This document shows positions 45,362 through 56,953 of a stretch of DNA of 64,000 bases, piece after piece. The stretch's first letter is position 1. Each line of letters starts with the position of its first letter. Made by a program: the position numbers and the translations under genes. Below the pieces are notes generated by a model. The model was given only the letters and a program-made list of their open reading frames with translations. It did not search any database and had not been told where the DNA came from. Source of the stretch: Mariannaea sp. PMI_226 (taxonomy: Eukaryota > Ascomycota > Sordariomycetes > Hypocreales > Nectriaceae); NCBI GenBank assembly GCA_024336345.1, contig JANFOG010000013.1:806001-870000 (forward strand), in the 5' to 3' direction.

Positions 45362-46569
45362 ATGCCCTCAGATTCTAGGACTGACTCTCCTGCGGGCTCG
45401 TCCCAGCTCCCATCCTTCTACTCTCCTCGTGCCCAGGCTGCCGACGCTCCCGCCGGTCGGCATCGTAGCAACGATGTTCCAAAAATCGAACCCTTAGACG
45501 ATTTGTCTCTCTCCCCCGCCGAACGCTCCGAAACCCCCGCCAATTCGACTCAGCTGCCCCCGCCATCGCTCTTGTCCCCCGCGTTCACTCCGCCGGCAAC
45601 GCCCGGTACTACAACTCCTTCCAGCGCTGGTCCTCGCGGTGTTCCTGTTGATAGTTCAATTCCTACAGGCGGTTGTGGTACTAAGAGGCCTCGCCTGCTC
45701 GAGACTCTTCCTGAGGTGCAATGCGTTGTGCGCGCCCGCATCCCCACTGTTGCAGGAACGGAAATGTTCCTTCACTTGTACACAAACAATACGGATAACA
45801 AAGAGCACCTTGCCATTGTGTTTGGAAACAATATTCGCAGCCAGAGCCTTGACGCTCCTCGCGAAGGCGAAACCGAGATGGATAGAATGGTACGCGGCGC
45901 ATACACAGGCAGATTATTCCCTGGCCGTACAACCAGCGGCATGGGACCTGGAACACCTCGTGATGGACAATCGGAGCCCAGTCAGCCTCCTCTGGTGAGA
46001 ATTCACTCAGAGTGCTACACAGGTGAGACTGCCTGGTCAGCTCGGTGTGACTGTGGTGAGCAGCTGGACGAAGCTGCCCGTTTGATGGCTCTGCCTGGAA
46101 ATGCAAGTGGCGGTATCATTATCTACCTGCGACAGGAGGGCCGTGGTATCGGACTGGGAGAGAAACTAAAGGCCTACAACCTGCAAGATCTGGGTTCAGA
46201 TACAGTCGAGGCCAACTTACTGTTGCGGCATCCTGCCGATGCGCGCACCTATGGTCTCGCAACTGCGATGCTAATGGACCTCGGCCAAACAGATGTGAGA
46301 CTATTGACCAACAACCCAGAGAAGATTCGTGCCGTTGAGGGACCGAATCGGGAAATTGTGGTCAAGGAGCGTGTGGCTATGGTCCCTCTCTCATGGAAGG
46401 GCCGTGGTGGATTCAAAAGCCAGGAGGTTGAGGGTTATCTTAAGACCAAGGTCAGTCCCAATCACTGTGTCATTTTGCCTATCTTCTTTTTCAACCTGTG
46501 GGAAATGCTAACTTATATTTCTAGATCGAGAAGATGGGCCACATGCTTGACATGGGCGGACTTCCTTGA
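45362..46569 (+). CDS. RIB1: GTP cyclohydrolase II (riboflavin biosynthesis)
   Basis: Catalyses the first step of riboflavin synthesis, opening GTP to 2,5-diamino-6-ribosylamino-4(3H)-pyrimidinone phosphate with release of formate and pyrophosphate. Exons 45362-46450 and 46525-46569 are joined by GTCAGT...TTCTAG with a GCTAAC branch site, giving 377 aa. Zinc ligands fit C218, C229 and C231 in ECYTGE...[10 protein letters not shown]. The signature [20 protein letters not shown] and [10 protein letters not shown] follow. The Pro/Ser-rich first 120 residues are a fungal extension beyond the catalytic fold. The second exon codes only the last 14 residues ([14 protein letters not shown]), a conserved fungal C-terminus, which supports the splice. 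The start chosen is the first ATG; an upstream in-frame TTG is not needed. Confidence 0.94.
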
Positions 46570-47412
46570 GGAGAGAGCGCCTACGTAGTGCGTAGTAAAC
46601 TATGAAACATCTGTAGCAAGACACGGGAGGAAGGCAGGCAGGCTTATTCTATCAGCTTCGTACACATGGTTGGAGTTTTGTTTGGGCGTGCTTGATGGCG
46701 TTATGGCGGAAGCTCTGTCGTATCTGTAGACAAAAACTGGATACATCTCACAATATTAAGTAGATTGACAAACAACACACAGTCATGGATTAAATTCGCT
46801 TGTGAGGGTATTTTAGGTGATAGAACAGGAGACGGAATGCAGCCCTGGTACGTATCGATAAGGATTCCATCTGGATCTTAGACAAAATGGGTAATCTTGA
46901 GACAGGGTCGCCACACGATTCGGGAAGAAGCCTCATGGATGAATGTCTTGAGTAAGAAAACAGAATTCCATATAGGCAGTAAAAATACATACGTACACAC
47001 ACATCCTTCATAATAGTGTATCTTTTCTTTGTCTTGTCTAGGTGCAATGTCAAATTTGATGCTCTGCAGCGCTGGTATAACGTACCCTAAGCAGTCACGA
47101 CTATTATTTTCTGCTGCTGCTGCTGCTCCATGACATGACGTTGATGGACAAATTTCAGTGGGGTCACCCTGAACTTCGCTGGGCGAATTAGCGGCCTGTT
47201 TAGTCGCTAGGCCACTCAGCGTTCGCAGAAATTCGACGTCTCGTCAACAACCTCTTCACGCGTCCAACTCAGGGTCGCATCTTTCTTTTCATCTCCGTTT
47301 TTTCTTCTTTCTTTCTTTCTCGTTTCTATCAAATATCTACGCTCCTTTATAAAACATTTGCAAAAACCATGCGATCGTGGAACTACTCACAGTAGCGCGC
47401 CGAAAAACAAAA
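46570..47412. other. Intergenic region, RIB1 3' side and next promoter
   Basis: About 840 bases with the RIB1 3' UTR, a CTG repeat at 47111-47127, and a CT/TTTC-rich promoter-leader leading to the next start codon. No gene was seen. Confidence 0.6.
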
Positions 47413-50400
47413 ATGTCTTCCCAAGGCATCCGTCTGCGCCTCATCATTTGCCGGCATGCGGTGCCTGAAGTGAGGCTCGTCTGGCCGTGTGCCGCCTCGG
47501 AGGATCTCACTATTGCGAAGCTGCTCGTCCAGGTGAATGAAGTGATACCTCTCGAGAGCAGTGATTGGGGTCTGGAAGATTACGCTGTCGAGCTTGCCGA
47601 CGACAAGGGAGGAAGCTTTGAGTGTTTGCATTTTCAGCATGTGCGCAAGGTGTTTAAGGAGGATGATCAAGTTGTGTATGTTGCATCCCACCACTTTCCT
47701 AGTGTCTTTTGCAGCCACTCTAACTTTAAGTAGGATTCGATCACTTCTCAAGGAAGATCTCACACGACGACGACTGGGCGGCCGACATCAGATTTCCTCG
47801 GACGGGAAGCACCTAGTCGATGGCCTGGCTTTTGGAAGACCATGGCTCAGAGTGCCACGAGACCGACCTGCCCTCGATCTGCCACCGCGCAAAAAGGCAC
47901 GGCTAACTTACGAGGAGGAAGAGGACGATGAGTACGAAGACGAGGAAGAATACGAGTACACTGACGAAGACTCCGAGGAACAACTTCTTCTAGAGGGTCC
48001 CCCCTCATTCCAGAGCCACACAAGCAGTGTTGCAGTCCGTGCAACGTTTGACGATACCGACCGAGGGGCTGTTAACGATGAGAACGGAGATATCGATAGC
48101 GAAGATAACGACTTCGAGCCTGGGAGGTACACTGAAAGCAGTGGTGACGAGGATGAAATGGAGAACGTCAACCTGGAGGAGGAGCTTAGACTGCTACGAC
48201 AGGATAATGCGACCATTGGAGAGGACCAGTCCGCAGAAGAAGAGCAACTGAAGCTGCCTCTCAATCAGGAACCGGATTCTCCCAAAAGTTATCTCGGCCG
48301 TCGCGATCTGGACGGTTCATCTTTGGACCACGTTGCAGCTCTGCGGTTGGCATTTCCCTTGCTATCCATCATTTCCATTCACAACGAGCGACTCCGCCAA
48401 GGGAAGGATTTGAGGTTAACGTACCACGCGCTCGCCAAATCAAACGACCCTATGGCATCTTTCGATGAGGTGATGGACAAGGCACTCGTAGGGTTTGGTG
48501 GGCTCTCTCAGCCAGCACAATTGAGCCCTGAAGGCTCACTGCTCTCTGCCATTGGCAATCGGGATTCTCCTCCTTTTACCAACAGCTATTCTAAGCCCTT
48601 GATTGAGGTCGTCGAGGAAACGGAAGTAGTTGACACTCCTGTTCCTGTTGCGCCTAGACCAGACATTATGAAGGGTGGGATGGCCGGGAGTCGCCCAGAT
48701 AATGTGCTTGGTGATCTAGAGAGCGACGAAACATCTGATAGTAGCAGCAGTTCAGAATCGGACTCGGATTTGAGTTCTGAAAGCGATTCAGAGGACGACT
48801 CATATGGCTCGAGTGACAGCCACAGTGATAGCGATAGCGAATCCGATTCGGACTCCAGCTCAGATTCAGATTCAGGCTCAGACTCTAACTCCAGCAGAGC
48901 CGGTCCAAACGCAGACGGGGCGGCCAACGACTCTGATGACGATAGCTCTAGCGATGACAGTAGCTCGAGTGATGATTCTGACTCTGACTCTGAGCCAGAG
49001 ACTGTGCCATCAAAGCCGAATGGTATGGCAAAGCTATTCGAAAATTCGCCATCGATCAAGATTTCAAAGCAGTCTGCTATCGCTCAAGCACCAACACCCT
49101 CTCTCCCTCCTACCATCAAGGAGACGCCTCCCCATTGTGGGCTGAGTAAGACTCAGAAACGCAATGCCAGAAGACGACAAGCGAAGCAATTGAAAATGGG
49201 AACTTCTCAGTCTCAGTCACAGCCCGAACCCCAACTTTCCATACCTCACAACGAAGATAAACAGTCTGAGTTAATGGCGCGTAAGAAGGCACTTCTCAGT
49301 GTCGTCAACGATGAAGATCTCGTTGAGGAGCAAAAGAAGACAAAGTCTCAGCGTCCCATTATCGAAGAGATTGTTGAGGAGACCGCAGCTGAACAACCAA
49401 CCGAGGCGATGGAATTGGACCAGGATGGCTCAGCAAGTTCCCAATCCAACTCACAACGTCGTTTGAAGGTTGATATGGGAGCGGGGCGAAGGCTTCTGTT
49501 CGGGGCCCTTGGTCTAAAGAATCCCAAGTCAAAGGTAGATGAGGACAAACTTCGAAAGGATCTCATGAAGGATGTTAAACCTTTGGAGAATAACCGGAAT
49601 CAGGACCTAAAGACAAGTAGTGGGAATGATATTGACGCTGCACGGCCCGAGGAGGATCCTGATGCCTGGCGCGAGACCATCATGTATCGTGCAGTGGAGT
49701 GTTGTCATGAAGGAATGGTGCTAAGCGAACCACCATTTCCATTTGTCCAACGTTGGGACCCTCAACAACAATATGGATCTATGAGGAAGAGAAAGAGAAA
49801 TTCTCAGAACTACTACGATGACAGCTACTACGAGGAAGATTCCCAGTGGTATGATAATGGTGGTGAGTGGGAAGAGAACACACAGACCAAGAAAAAAAAG
49901 AAGTCGAAGAAGGGCATGGCCAAAGTGAACAAGGGGGAGGAAGATGTAGAGCTTGATTATGATGACAAGCCGCAAGGGAAAACGAACCATGGCGCCAGTC
50001 AGCCTGCTGGTGAGGACGACTTACCCGCTTTACCCTCTGACCTTTCTACACTCCCACCCTTGGAGTTGAGCGACGCTAAGCCTGGCACGATTATTACATG
50101 GAAACAGCTGCTCATGTCCAAAGCAACCCGATGGCAGCCACAGTCTGTATCTCTCACAGGGTTGGTCCTTTCACTTAGCGATGACAACGTCCTCCATCTC
50201 CTGCTCGCCAGCAGAGACCGTGAACAAAATGACAAAGTGTACGATGACAACGGGAAGCGGATCTATGAAACATTTGAAGCCCCAGATTTGGATGATGAAG
50301 AAGAAAATGGTGAGGATGATGGCCGAAGAGAGCTTGCCTGGACCGAACTTATGGAGCCGAGACTGGTACAGTTAGCACCATCGGGCAACACAGGGGATGT

Positions 50401-51676
50401 GACTGCGAATAATACACTTGAGCATGGGTTGGTAAGAGACCAAGGCTCAGATAAGGTTAGCAAAAAGGAAGACAACAACAACAGGACTTGTGCTGAGGAG
50501 TTAGATTCGCAGGATGTGATGGCCACACTTTGGAGTGAGCTAGACCAGGAAACGAGAAACCCCCCTGAAAGCGACAAGTCGACCTCAATTCCTTCTGGAC
50601 AAGGCCCGCCACCCATAGACTTGTTGGGCTCGGCCTACTCTCACTCGATACTGAACAATGCTGCACTAAGCTCGAAAGCGTCAGGCAACAAGACTGAGGA
50701 ACTGGAGAAGCCGAAAAATGGAGATGACAGCCGAGTTGACGCTGTAAGCCCCCAGGGAAAGACAGCGGATATTGGCTGTAGCAACTCAAGCCTGCCGCCA
50801 CCTATAGAAGACGTTATTTTGGATTCGGTCATCCCTGACAGCATGCCAATGGTGAATCTCCCTCCTCAACAGCTGGAACAAGTTAATCAATCCCCCTCTC
50901 CTTCGCCTTCTCCAGACGAACAGCCCCAGCCTGGGTTTGGATCTCTGACTAGCATCAACAGTGGACGACAGCCGCCTTCAAACTACGAGATGGAGATTGT
51001 TCATGACGATGATATGGAAGATGGACTACACGATTCACCACCTGAAGCTCACACCAGACCTGAGCCTGCGGAAAGCAGCCCGTTTCTTGCGCTTGAAGAA
51101 ATGCTGCAAGCGACGACCTCGCCGAAACACAACAAAGGTCAGCGAACGTTGGCGCAGAAGTCGGATGAGTCGCTGAACAGGAACGCAAAACCGGATCTGG
51201 AATACGAGGCGGAAATGCAGAGGCTGGATGAGGGCGAGCAGTCGGACGTGGACGTGGTGATGGACGGGAACAAGTCAAACGGCAGTCTACGACCCAATGC
51301 GACGCAGCCGGAGCCTTCTGATGAACTACCTAAGTTGCTTACGCCGGCGAAAGCGATTCGTATCCGGCGGGCAACCCGGACATCACCCTTCGAGATTCCG
51401 GCAGGCAGTCAGGTCGTTACTATCGAGTCAAGCCCGCAGTCAATCCAGTTCACAGAGGATTATGCAGAGGATAGCCAAGACGAGACGTATAGGGCAAGCC
51501 CAACTAGGGAATTGGGAGCAAGGCGAAATAAAGCTGCCGGGACAACGCATGGAAGGGGGGTAGACCCGCGTACTGGACTAGGACAAAGTCGATCGCCGAT
51601 GCGAGAAGCAGTTGATCGTAGGGCGAGTGCAGTCAGCCAGATCAGAAGACGAAGGACGCGTAGCGGGAAAAATTGA
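47413..51676 (+). CDS. Large acidic nuclear-type protein, possible fungal coilin-like protein
   Basis: Exons 47413-47675 and 47734-51676, joined by GTATGT...AAGTAG with a CTAAC branch site (phase 2), encode 1401 aa. Residues 1-95 look like a ubiquitin-fold domain (IRLRLIICRH...DDQVVIRSLLKEDL) followed by the conserved GRHQISSDGKHLVDGLAFGR. An acidic/Tyr-rich tract (about 147-172) and a long Ser/Asp repeat (about 420-510) follow, then GLSKTQKRNARRRQAKQL (about 557-575), a Lys cluster near 805-822, a second ordered domain beginning PGTIITWKQLLMSKATRWQP (about 869-917), and a basic RRRRTRSGKN end. A ubiquitin-like N-terminus, a disordered Ser/acidic/basic middle and a C-terminal folded domain resemble coilin, the Cajal-body scaffold. 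Direct homology is inferred from architecture only. The gene itself is certain; its function is not. Confidence 0.85.
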
Positions 51677-53214
51677 CGAATGACAGAAAGAGGGCTACGT
51701 TTCTTGTACGGCTACATTCTTTTCTTTCATTGCATCAAGGAGTTGGGGCTTTGCGTTTAAGGCGAAAAAAAAGCAAGATACCAACCTACGTGTTGTTTGA
51801 TTTTGTGCGGATAACATGGCGAGACCAGGGTTTGTTTGGGACAAGTGAAATAGTTGGCCAAGCACTCTTGAGTTTGCTACTGGTATGGATCAGATTAGTC
51901 CAAGGTCCAGGATGGCCATATGCATGGACTGTGGAATAGTTGACTGACTACATACACAATAACTAATACTTAATCTCTCTTCTGTGTGGATGCTGATGAT
52001 GAGAGAGGTGTGGGATAATGGGTGAGTGAGTGAGTGAGCGTAGATGAACTACATACCTTGTATCGCATTGTATCGTATCGCATCGCATCGCATTGTATCG
52101 CATCTGTGCGTCAAGTTGGGCCGCAGATGGCCAAACCAATCTTCACTCAACCCCGGTCTGCTTTGAACCAACGTGCTGAATAGTTTTCTAGCTTGTAAGA
52201 TGAGAAGCATCTCTACGCGTATCACTCCCAGATCCCACTCGGTCGTTCCATGTTTTCTAATATGACTCTTTCTTTTTCTTTCCTTGTTCCTGTTCTTTCT
52301 CTTCCTCCTGTCGCATCTTGGAGCTCACGAGAGCCAACCAATTCCCTTCCTACACCATTGCATGACCACCCCTGTTGAGATGCCTACAGCCTATTTTTTT
52401 CCCCCCCACACGACCTTATTTGGTAGTTTACTTGCTGTTAGATGGGGTCACACGCAGACATACAACCAAAAATTAAACAAATCAGAGCCGTCTCCTTGTA
52501 TCGGATCTTGTCTTGATCGAAACAAGGCTTTCCCTTGAACAGAACAGCTTCTATGTCTGTTTTCCCATCGTTGGCAGCGCCCCCCCTCCCACCCTCTATT
52601 TTTCTTGTTTTGTGTGTGTCCCATGATGACATAGATGACCCTTGATCGTTGGGTGGAATGGATGCTCTTTGGGGTGTGTGTACTGAGACTAACAAGAGTC
52701 AGTCTCGTGTCGTTGTCGTGTCGTATTGTGTGTGTGTATTTGTGTGTGTGCATTGTGCGTGTATTGGTGGGTGTGGTTTTGTGTGCGGGACAAGACGAGT
52801 GAGAAACAAGTTTTGGATGGGCAATATATCTACATGACTTTGTCCATTCCTTTTTCTTTCTGTTGTTGGCCGTCTGTTCTTCCTCTCTTTGCCTTTGTTC
52901 TTCTCTGTCATTTTCGACGATTTTATTTATTTATTTATTTCCGCTGCTGAGCTTTCGTTGCAGCTGGCCTGTCTTCTTCATCCCTTTGCATTCGTCAATA
53001 TCTTGTTATCAGCTCAACCTGAGCTGCTGTGTTCGAACAAAGGGATATACTCCAACTTTGCAAGATAATCTACCTAATTATATACCGTCTTCTCCGTCTG
53101 CTTGGATACAAACCCTTCCTCTCGTCACGAGTTTATATACTCACTTTTGTTGCTGTTATTCATTTTGAGACGCGAATATACACGACTTTGTCACAAGTTC
53201 AGCCATTAGCTACC
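51677..53214. other. Intergenic region with tandem repeats
   Basis: Contains the 3' side of the large gene, a GTGA tract near 52021-52038, a TATCG/CATCG pentamer array at 52061-52104, TG tracts near 52724-52752, and a CT-rich leader before 53215. No gene was seen. Confidence 0.55.
52061..52104. repeat. Imperfect TATCG/CATCG pentanucleotide array
   Basis: Eight to nine five-base units alternating between TATCG, CATCG and CATTG variants; the phase is kept through the variants, so this is a diverged tandem array. Confidence 0.85.
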
Positions 53215-53667
53215 ATGAAACTACTACACACCCTCTTGGCGCTTCATCTCGGCATCAGCACAATCGCTGCCCTGCCGGCGACAACATGTACGCTTACCAA
53301 AGACGCCGAGCATGCTACAGTGCTGTTGCACTCGTCAGAAGGAAATCCCACAACTGCGGCAGTAGCAGCAGCGACAGCAACGGAAACAGAATCATCAACT
53401 CTGCTACAGGCCAGACAACAACCCTCGTCTATCCCGCCATACAAACCAATAGTCACTGCCGCTCCATCACAGGACGAGGCCCTGGCGAGTCTGGGTTACT
53501 ACCAGACAACATACTACGAGTGCCGAACGAGAGGCGGCAAAGAGCATTGCGGGTGGCACATCCCCGTGATGCACATGGAATCCGGCGGGATAGAGCAGAA
53601 GGCAGTGAGATCATGGCAAGGCGTTGTGGTCGCCGCCCTGGGCGTGGCTGGTTGGATGATGCTGTAA
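53215..53667 (+). CDS. Small secreted or GPI-anchored protein, unknown function
   Basis: A 150-aa single-exon protein. The signal peptide MKLLHTLLALHLGISTIAA is clear, and the C-terminus ends in a hydrophobic segment (GVVVAALGVAGWMML) with no tail after it, as in GPI-attachment signals. The middle is Ala/Thr-rich and probably O-glycosylated. A compact block, GYYQTTYYECRTRGGKEHCG followed by WHIPV, contains two cysteines and resembles a motif I recall from other sordariomycete cell-surface proteins without known function. The start at 53215 has a favourable ACC before ATG; in-frame codons upstream lack signal-peptide character. Confidence 0.75.
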   Translation: MKLLHTLLALHLGISTIAALPATTCTLTKDAEHATVLLHSSEGNPTTAAVAAATATETESSTLLQARQQPSSIPPYKPIVTAAPSQDEALASLGYYQTTYYECRTRGGKEHCGWHIPVMHMESGGIEQKAVRSWQGVVVAALGVAGWMML

Positions 53668-54262
53668 ATTAGAAACAAACAGAAATAGCTGTGGGAGTAG
53701 AAAGTCTTATGTATATATTTGCAAGGGGCGTTGGGGAGTCGGGATTAGAACATCTTGGGGGAGTTGCTTTGATATACCCCGTGTAGATTACTGGACAGCA
53801 TAACGAGAACACGACACAATCATGAATGGGCACTCTCGGATTGGATATTCAGCATTGGGTCATTAAGCAGTATAGCGATGGAACTTTTTTTACTCTTCAT
53901 ACACCTACACGTATTCACAATACACTTCATGTCGTTGCACGCTGGCACCGCATCATAAAACTGATCAAGGGAAAAGCAACTCGTGCTGTAATAATTTTTT
54001 TTTGGTCCGAAACCCGAAACACCATTGATTTCATGCTAGTGTATTGAGGAAAGATCATGAAAGCCAAAGCCTCACGCCCCCTCGCCAAGTCCAGAGCTCC
54101 GTCGACGACATTAACGACGACGACGCGTCCCTCATGCTGCTGGAGTCGAAAAGGAACCGGACGCACCCGCACAGCCGTGGGCAGCAAAGAAACGCCACAG
54201 CTTTTCCCACACCACCGATCCAAGAATATATAACCTCCTGGATGAGACGTATAAAAAACCGT
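53668..54262. other. Convergent 3' intergenic region
   Basis: About 600 bases between the stop codons of the small secreted protein (+) and eS24 (-). It holds the 3' UTRs of both; no additional gene or repeat of note. Confidence 0.6.
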
Positions 54263-55206
54263 TTATTTCTCCTTCTTCGCCTTGACACCCTTGGTCTTCG
54301 CCGTACCACGGAGAGTCTTTTGTCGGTTCTTGCGCTGCTTGCCTGTATAAAGGGGAAGAAAGAAAACAAAGTTAGCCTCTCTCTTGACGCTTCCTCTTTG
54401 AAAGGAAGAAGAAAAAAATTCTACAATGCGTTTTGCTTCGCAAGAGTAGCTCGATGGAATACATACGCTGCTGTCTGCTGGCACGCTCGGCCTTGGTGGC
54501 AAGGCCAACACGGACAAGTCGGTACTGGGGCTCGAACTTCTTCATGGCCTCGGGGGAGTCGTAGACGAGGGCGAAGCCGGTGGTCTTGCCGCCACCGAAC
54601 TGGGTTCGGAGACCGAAGACGGAGATCTGATCCTTCTGGGCCTTGTAGAGGGCACCGAGCTTCTCGCGGAGCTCATCCTTGGAGATGTTGGCGCGGTTGG
54701 GGTGGAGGATGTCACTGTGCGCGAAAAAAACGCTTATATCAGCCAAAAATGTTCTTGTCAAAGAGAATTGATGGCATTATCCCTCCCCATCGGGTATGTC
54801 CTCCCATGTTCTCAAATTCCTAACCGTCTGCTTCGTCATCGAATATATTTTTCTTTCTTTCCCCTCAGTTTTCTCCGCCCTCAAAAAAAGCCAAGACGCG
54901 AGTTCCTCTTTTCCGTCGTGCACAATGCTCTTTCATCAATGCATAAATAAAGAAAAAAGGGTCCGTCGTCGTAGTTGGCCTTAGGAGAGACAGAGAGAAG
55001 AGAGAGAGAGAGAAGATATATATCGATGCCGAAGTTGGACGTTTTGGAGTAGGACAACATGGAAAGACAGCGATGGGGGTTGCCGGTTGAGGCGAAGGGA
55101 TTCATCAAGGGTGCATCACTCACACGACCATCTGCTTGCGGCCCAGCAGAGGGTTGCGGATGAACTTGCGAGTTCGGAGGGTGACAGGAGACTCGTTATC
55201 CGCCAT
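54263..55206 (-). CDS. RPS24: 40S ribosomal protein eS24
   Basis: Component of the small ribosomal subunit, needed for pre-rRNA processing and 40S assembly. Three exons: 55206-55124, 54714-54467 and 54342-54263, with donors GTGAGT and GTATGT and acceptors GCACAG and ATACAG, give 136 aa. The sequence matches the family along its length: [59 protein letters not shown], and the basic tail [16 protein letters not shown]. The first intron, about 409 nt, is long, as is common in fungal ribosomal protein genes. A TTAGGGTT element on the coding strand lies about 150 bp upstream of the start. Confidence 0.97.
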
Positions 55207-55830
55207 GGTTACGGTGTTGTCGAGAGGTCTCTGGGTGGTGTTGTCGACGGGAGAGACGGCGGTGGGTGATCGAGGTCGTGGGATGAAGTTGTCGCGGGCG
55301 GCGAGTCTAGGCAGAGGAGCGAAAATTCCGGTTCCCGTGTCGCTTAATTGGGTCCAACCCTAAGAATTCGGTGTGTGGGCTCTGTGTGCCCCAATTGTGA
55401 GGCTGCTATAGGCCGCACAGAGTAATTTTTTTCAAATGAATCACGTGAGTTAGCCCATGAACCCTGACCCACACGTCCCGAGTTGAGACGAGACGTTTTC
55501 CTCCGGCAAATCTTCGGGTCAAACTGCTCCTCTTTCTCCCTGAGTTCGAGCTTCCTGTCCTGTCCATGTACGTACCGTTTCTACTCCACCATCCAGTGCT
55601 TCGAACCTAAACGGGATCGAGCGATGTATGACATGCAACCCCAGCTTCTTGGTGGAGTTGATCATGACTACTCCTCATGGATCTGTCCAATGACAGCATC
55701 CGGGGACAATCATGAGGCCATCATCATGCCTCCAGGTAACGTGAGGTACAGGCAGGCACTCAGCTGGGGGATCAGCGGGTGAGCGTTTGTTGGTCGCTTT
55801 ATTCCAATACCAACCAAACTTCATGACACA
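55207..55830. other. Divergent promoter region of eS24 and EFM3
   Basis: About 620 bases separate the start codons of the oppositely oriented eS24 and EFM3 genes. It contains the AACCCTAA element listed separately and no convincing extra frame. Confidence 0.6.
55356..55363 (-). promoter_or_regulatory. TTAGGGTT element (Tbf1-type) of the eS24 promoter
   Basis: AACCCTAA on the plus strand (TTAGGGTT in the direction of eS24), 150 bp before the eS24 start codon. Telomere-repeat-like boxes bound by Tbf1-type factors are an established feature of ribosomal protein promoters in many non-Saccharomyces ascomycetes. Assignment here rests on sequence and position only. Confidence 0.5.
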
Positions 55831-56953
55831 ATGCCGTCACCATCATGGACGCCGCAGGTCACCCGCTTCTGCAATCAGTATCTACAATTGGAGTCTGATT
55901 TGAGCTTTCCCGAGTCTTCTCTTCTTAAGAGGTCAGAGGTTCAAGATGCTCTGTATCGGAGGTTGTTTGCAGACGGTGCCACACAATTCACTCCTTCTCG
56001 AAAATACCAGCTCCGAGTTCTAAAAGAGCTCGTGCAGCGAATCGAGGTTAGCATTGATGACTGGGACGAGTATGTAAGTGTATAACCCAATACCATAATT
56101 GATTTATACACCTCTTTCACCTCTCGCCGTTGCTCGTACTGATTACCTCAAGGGCGTCTCCGACGAGTTGATGTCTGCATTCTCTCTCCTTCTAGCAACA
56201 CCACTCCCCCCTGAGGCGCCGTTTGTTCAACCAAACTGCTATGTTACATATCATTTGTCAGCCCTGAGCAATCTCCAGGCTCCATGTCGACCAGAAAACG
56301 CTGAAGAGCCCCAGATTACTCTCTTGGAGAATAGGTCTCTCATCTCAGCATTCGGAACAACTGGGCTGCGAACTTGGGAAGCGGCGCTTCATCTCGGGAC
56401 CTACCTCTGCAATAACAGCCATATTGTAAGAAAGAAGCGCATATTAGAGCTGGGTGCCGGAACTGGGTATCTCTCTATCCTCTGCGCCATGTTAGGGTCC
56501 ACCCACGTAATTGCCTCGGATGGTTCCCACGATGTCATCAATAACCTACCTGGAAACTTATTCCTCAACAACCTTCAGGACTCGAAGAGAGTGACACTAA
56601 CGGAGCTCAAATGGGGTCATGCTCTCCTGGGCACAGAAGAAGACAAGTGGAATGGCGGCCGACCTGTTGACGTGGTTCTGGGCGCAGACCTCACCTACGA
56701 TCAAAGCATAATCCCTCCACTACTTGGTACGCTTTCGGAAATCTTCCAACTATATCCGTCTGTCAGTGTCTATATGGGCGCTGCACAGCGGAATATGAAA
56801 ACTTTTCAAGTGTTTTTGGATGGGTGCCAGAGCAACGGACTCACCATCGAGGATATGGGCTTCCAGGTGCCAAGTCGAGACGATCAGAAGGGGCCATTCT
56901 ATAACGACAAGGTAGCCATCATGATTTGCAAAGTATCAAGATCTAGAAGCTAA
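55831..56953 (+). CDS. EFM3: eEF2 protein-lysine methyltransferase, FAM86/EFM3 family
   Basis: Seven-beta-strand SAM-dependent methyltransferase of the FAM86 family; the yeast member Efm3 trimethylates a lysine of elongation factor 2 in the cytosol. Exons 55831-56073 and 56153-56953, joined by GTAAGT...CTCAAG at phase 0, encode 347 aa. An alpha-helical N-terminus (1-81) typical of FAM86 precedes the catalytic fold. GTTGLRTWEAALHLGTYL is the family signature, motif I is LELGAGTG at 179-186, the acidic residue ending strand 2 lies in VIASDG, and GADLTYD at 258-264 is the post-II motif of this methyltransferase group. It is divergent from eS24, so two translation-related genes share a promoter region. 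Confidence 0.88.

Noticed and set aside
48586..49059. 157-codon reverse frame rich in Ser/Glu
   Set aside because: Mirror image of the Ser/Asp repeat of the large gene.
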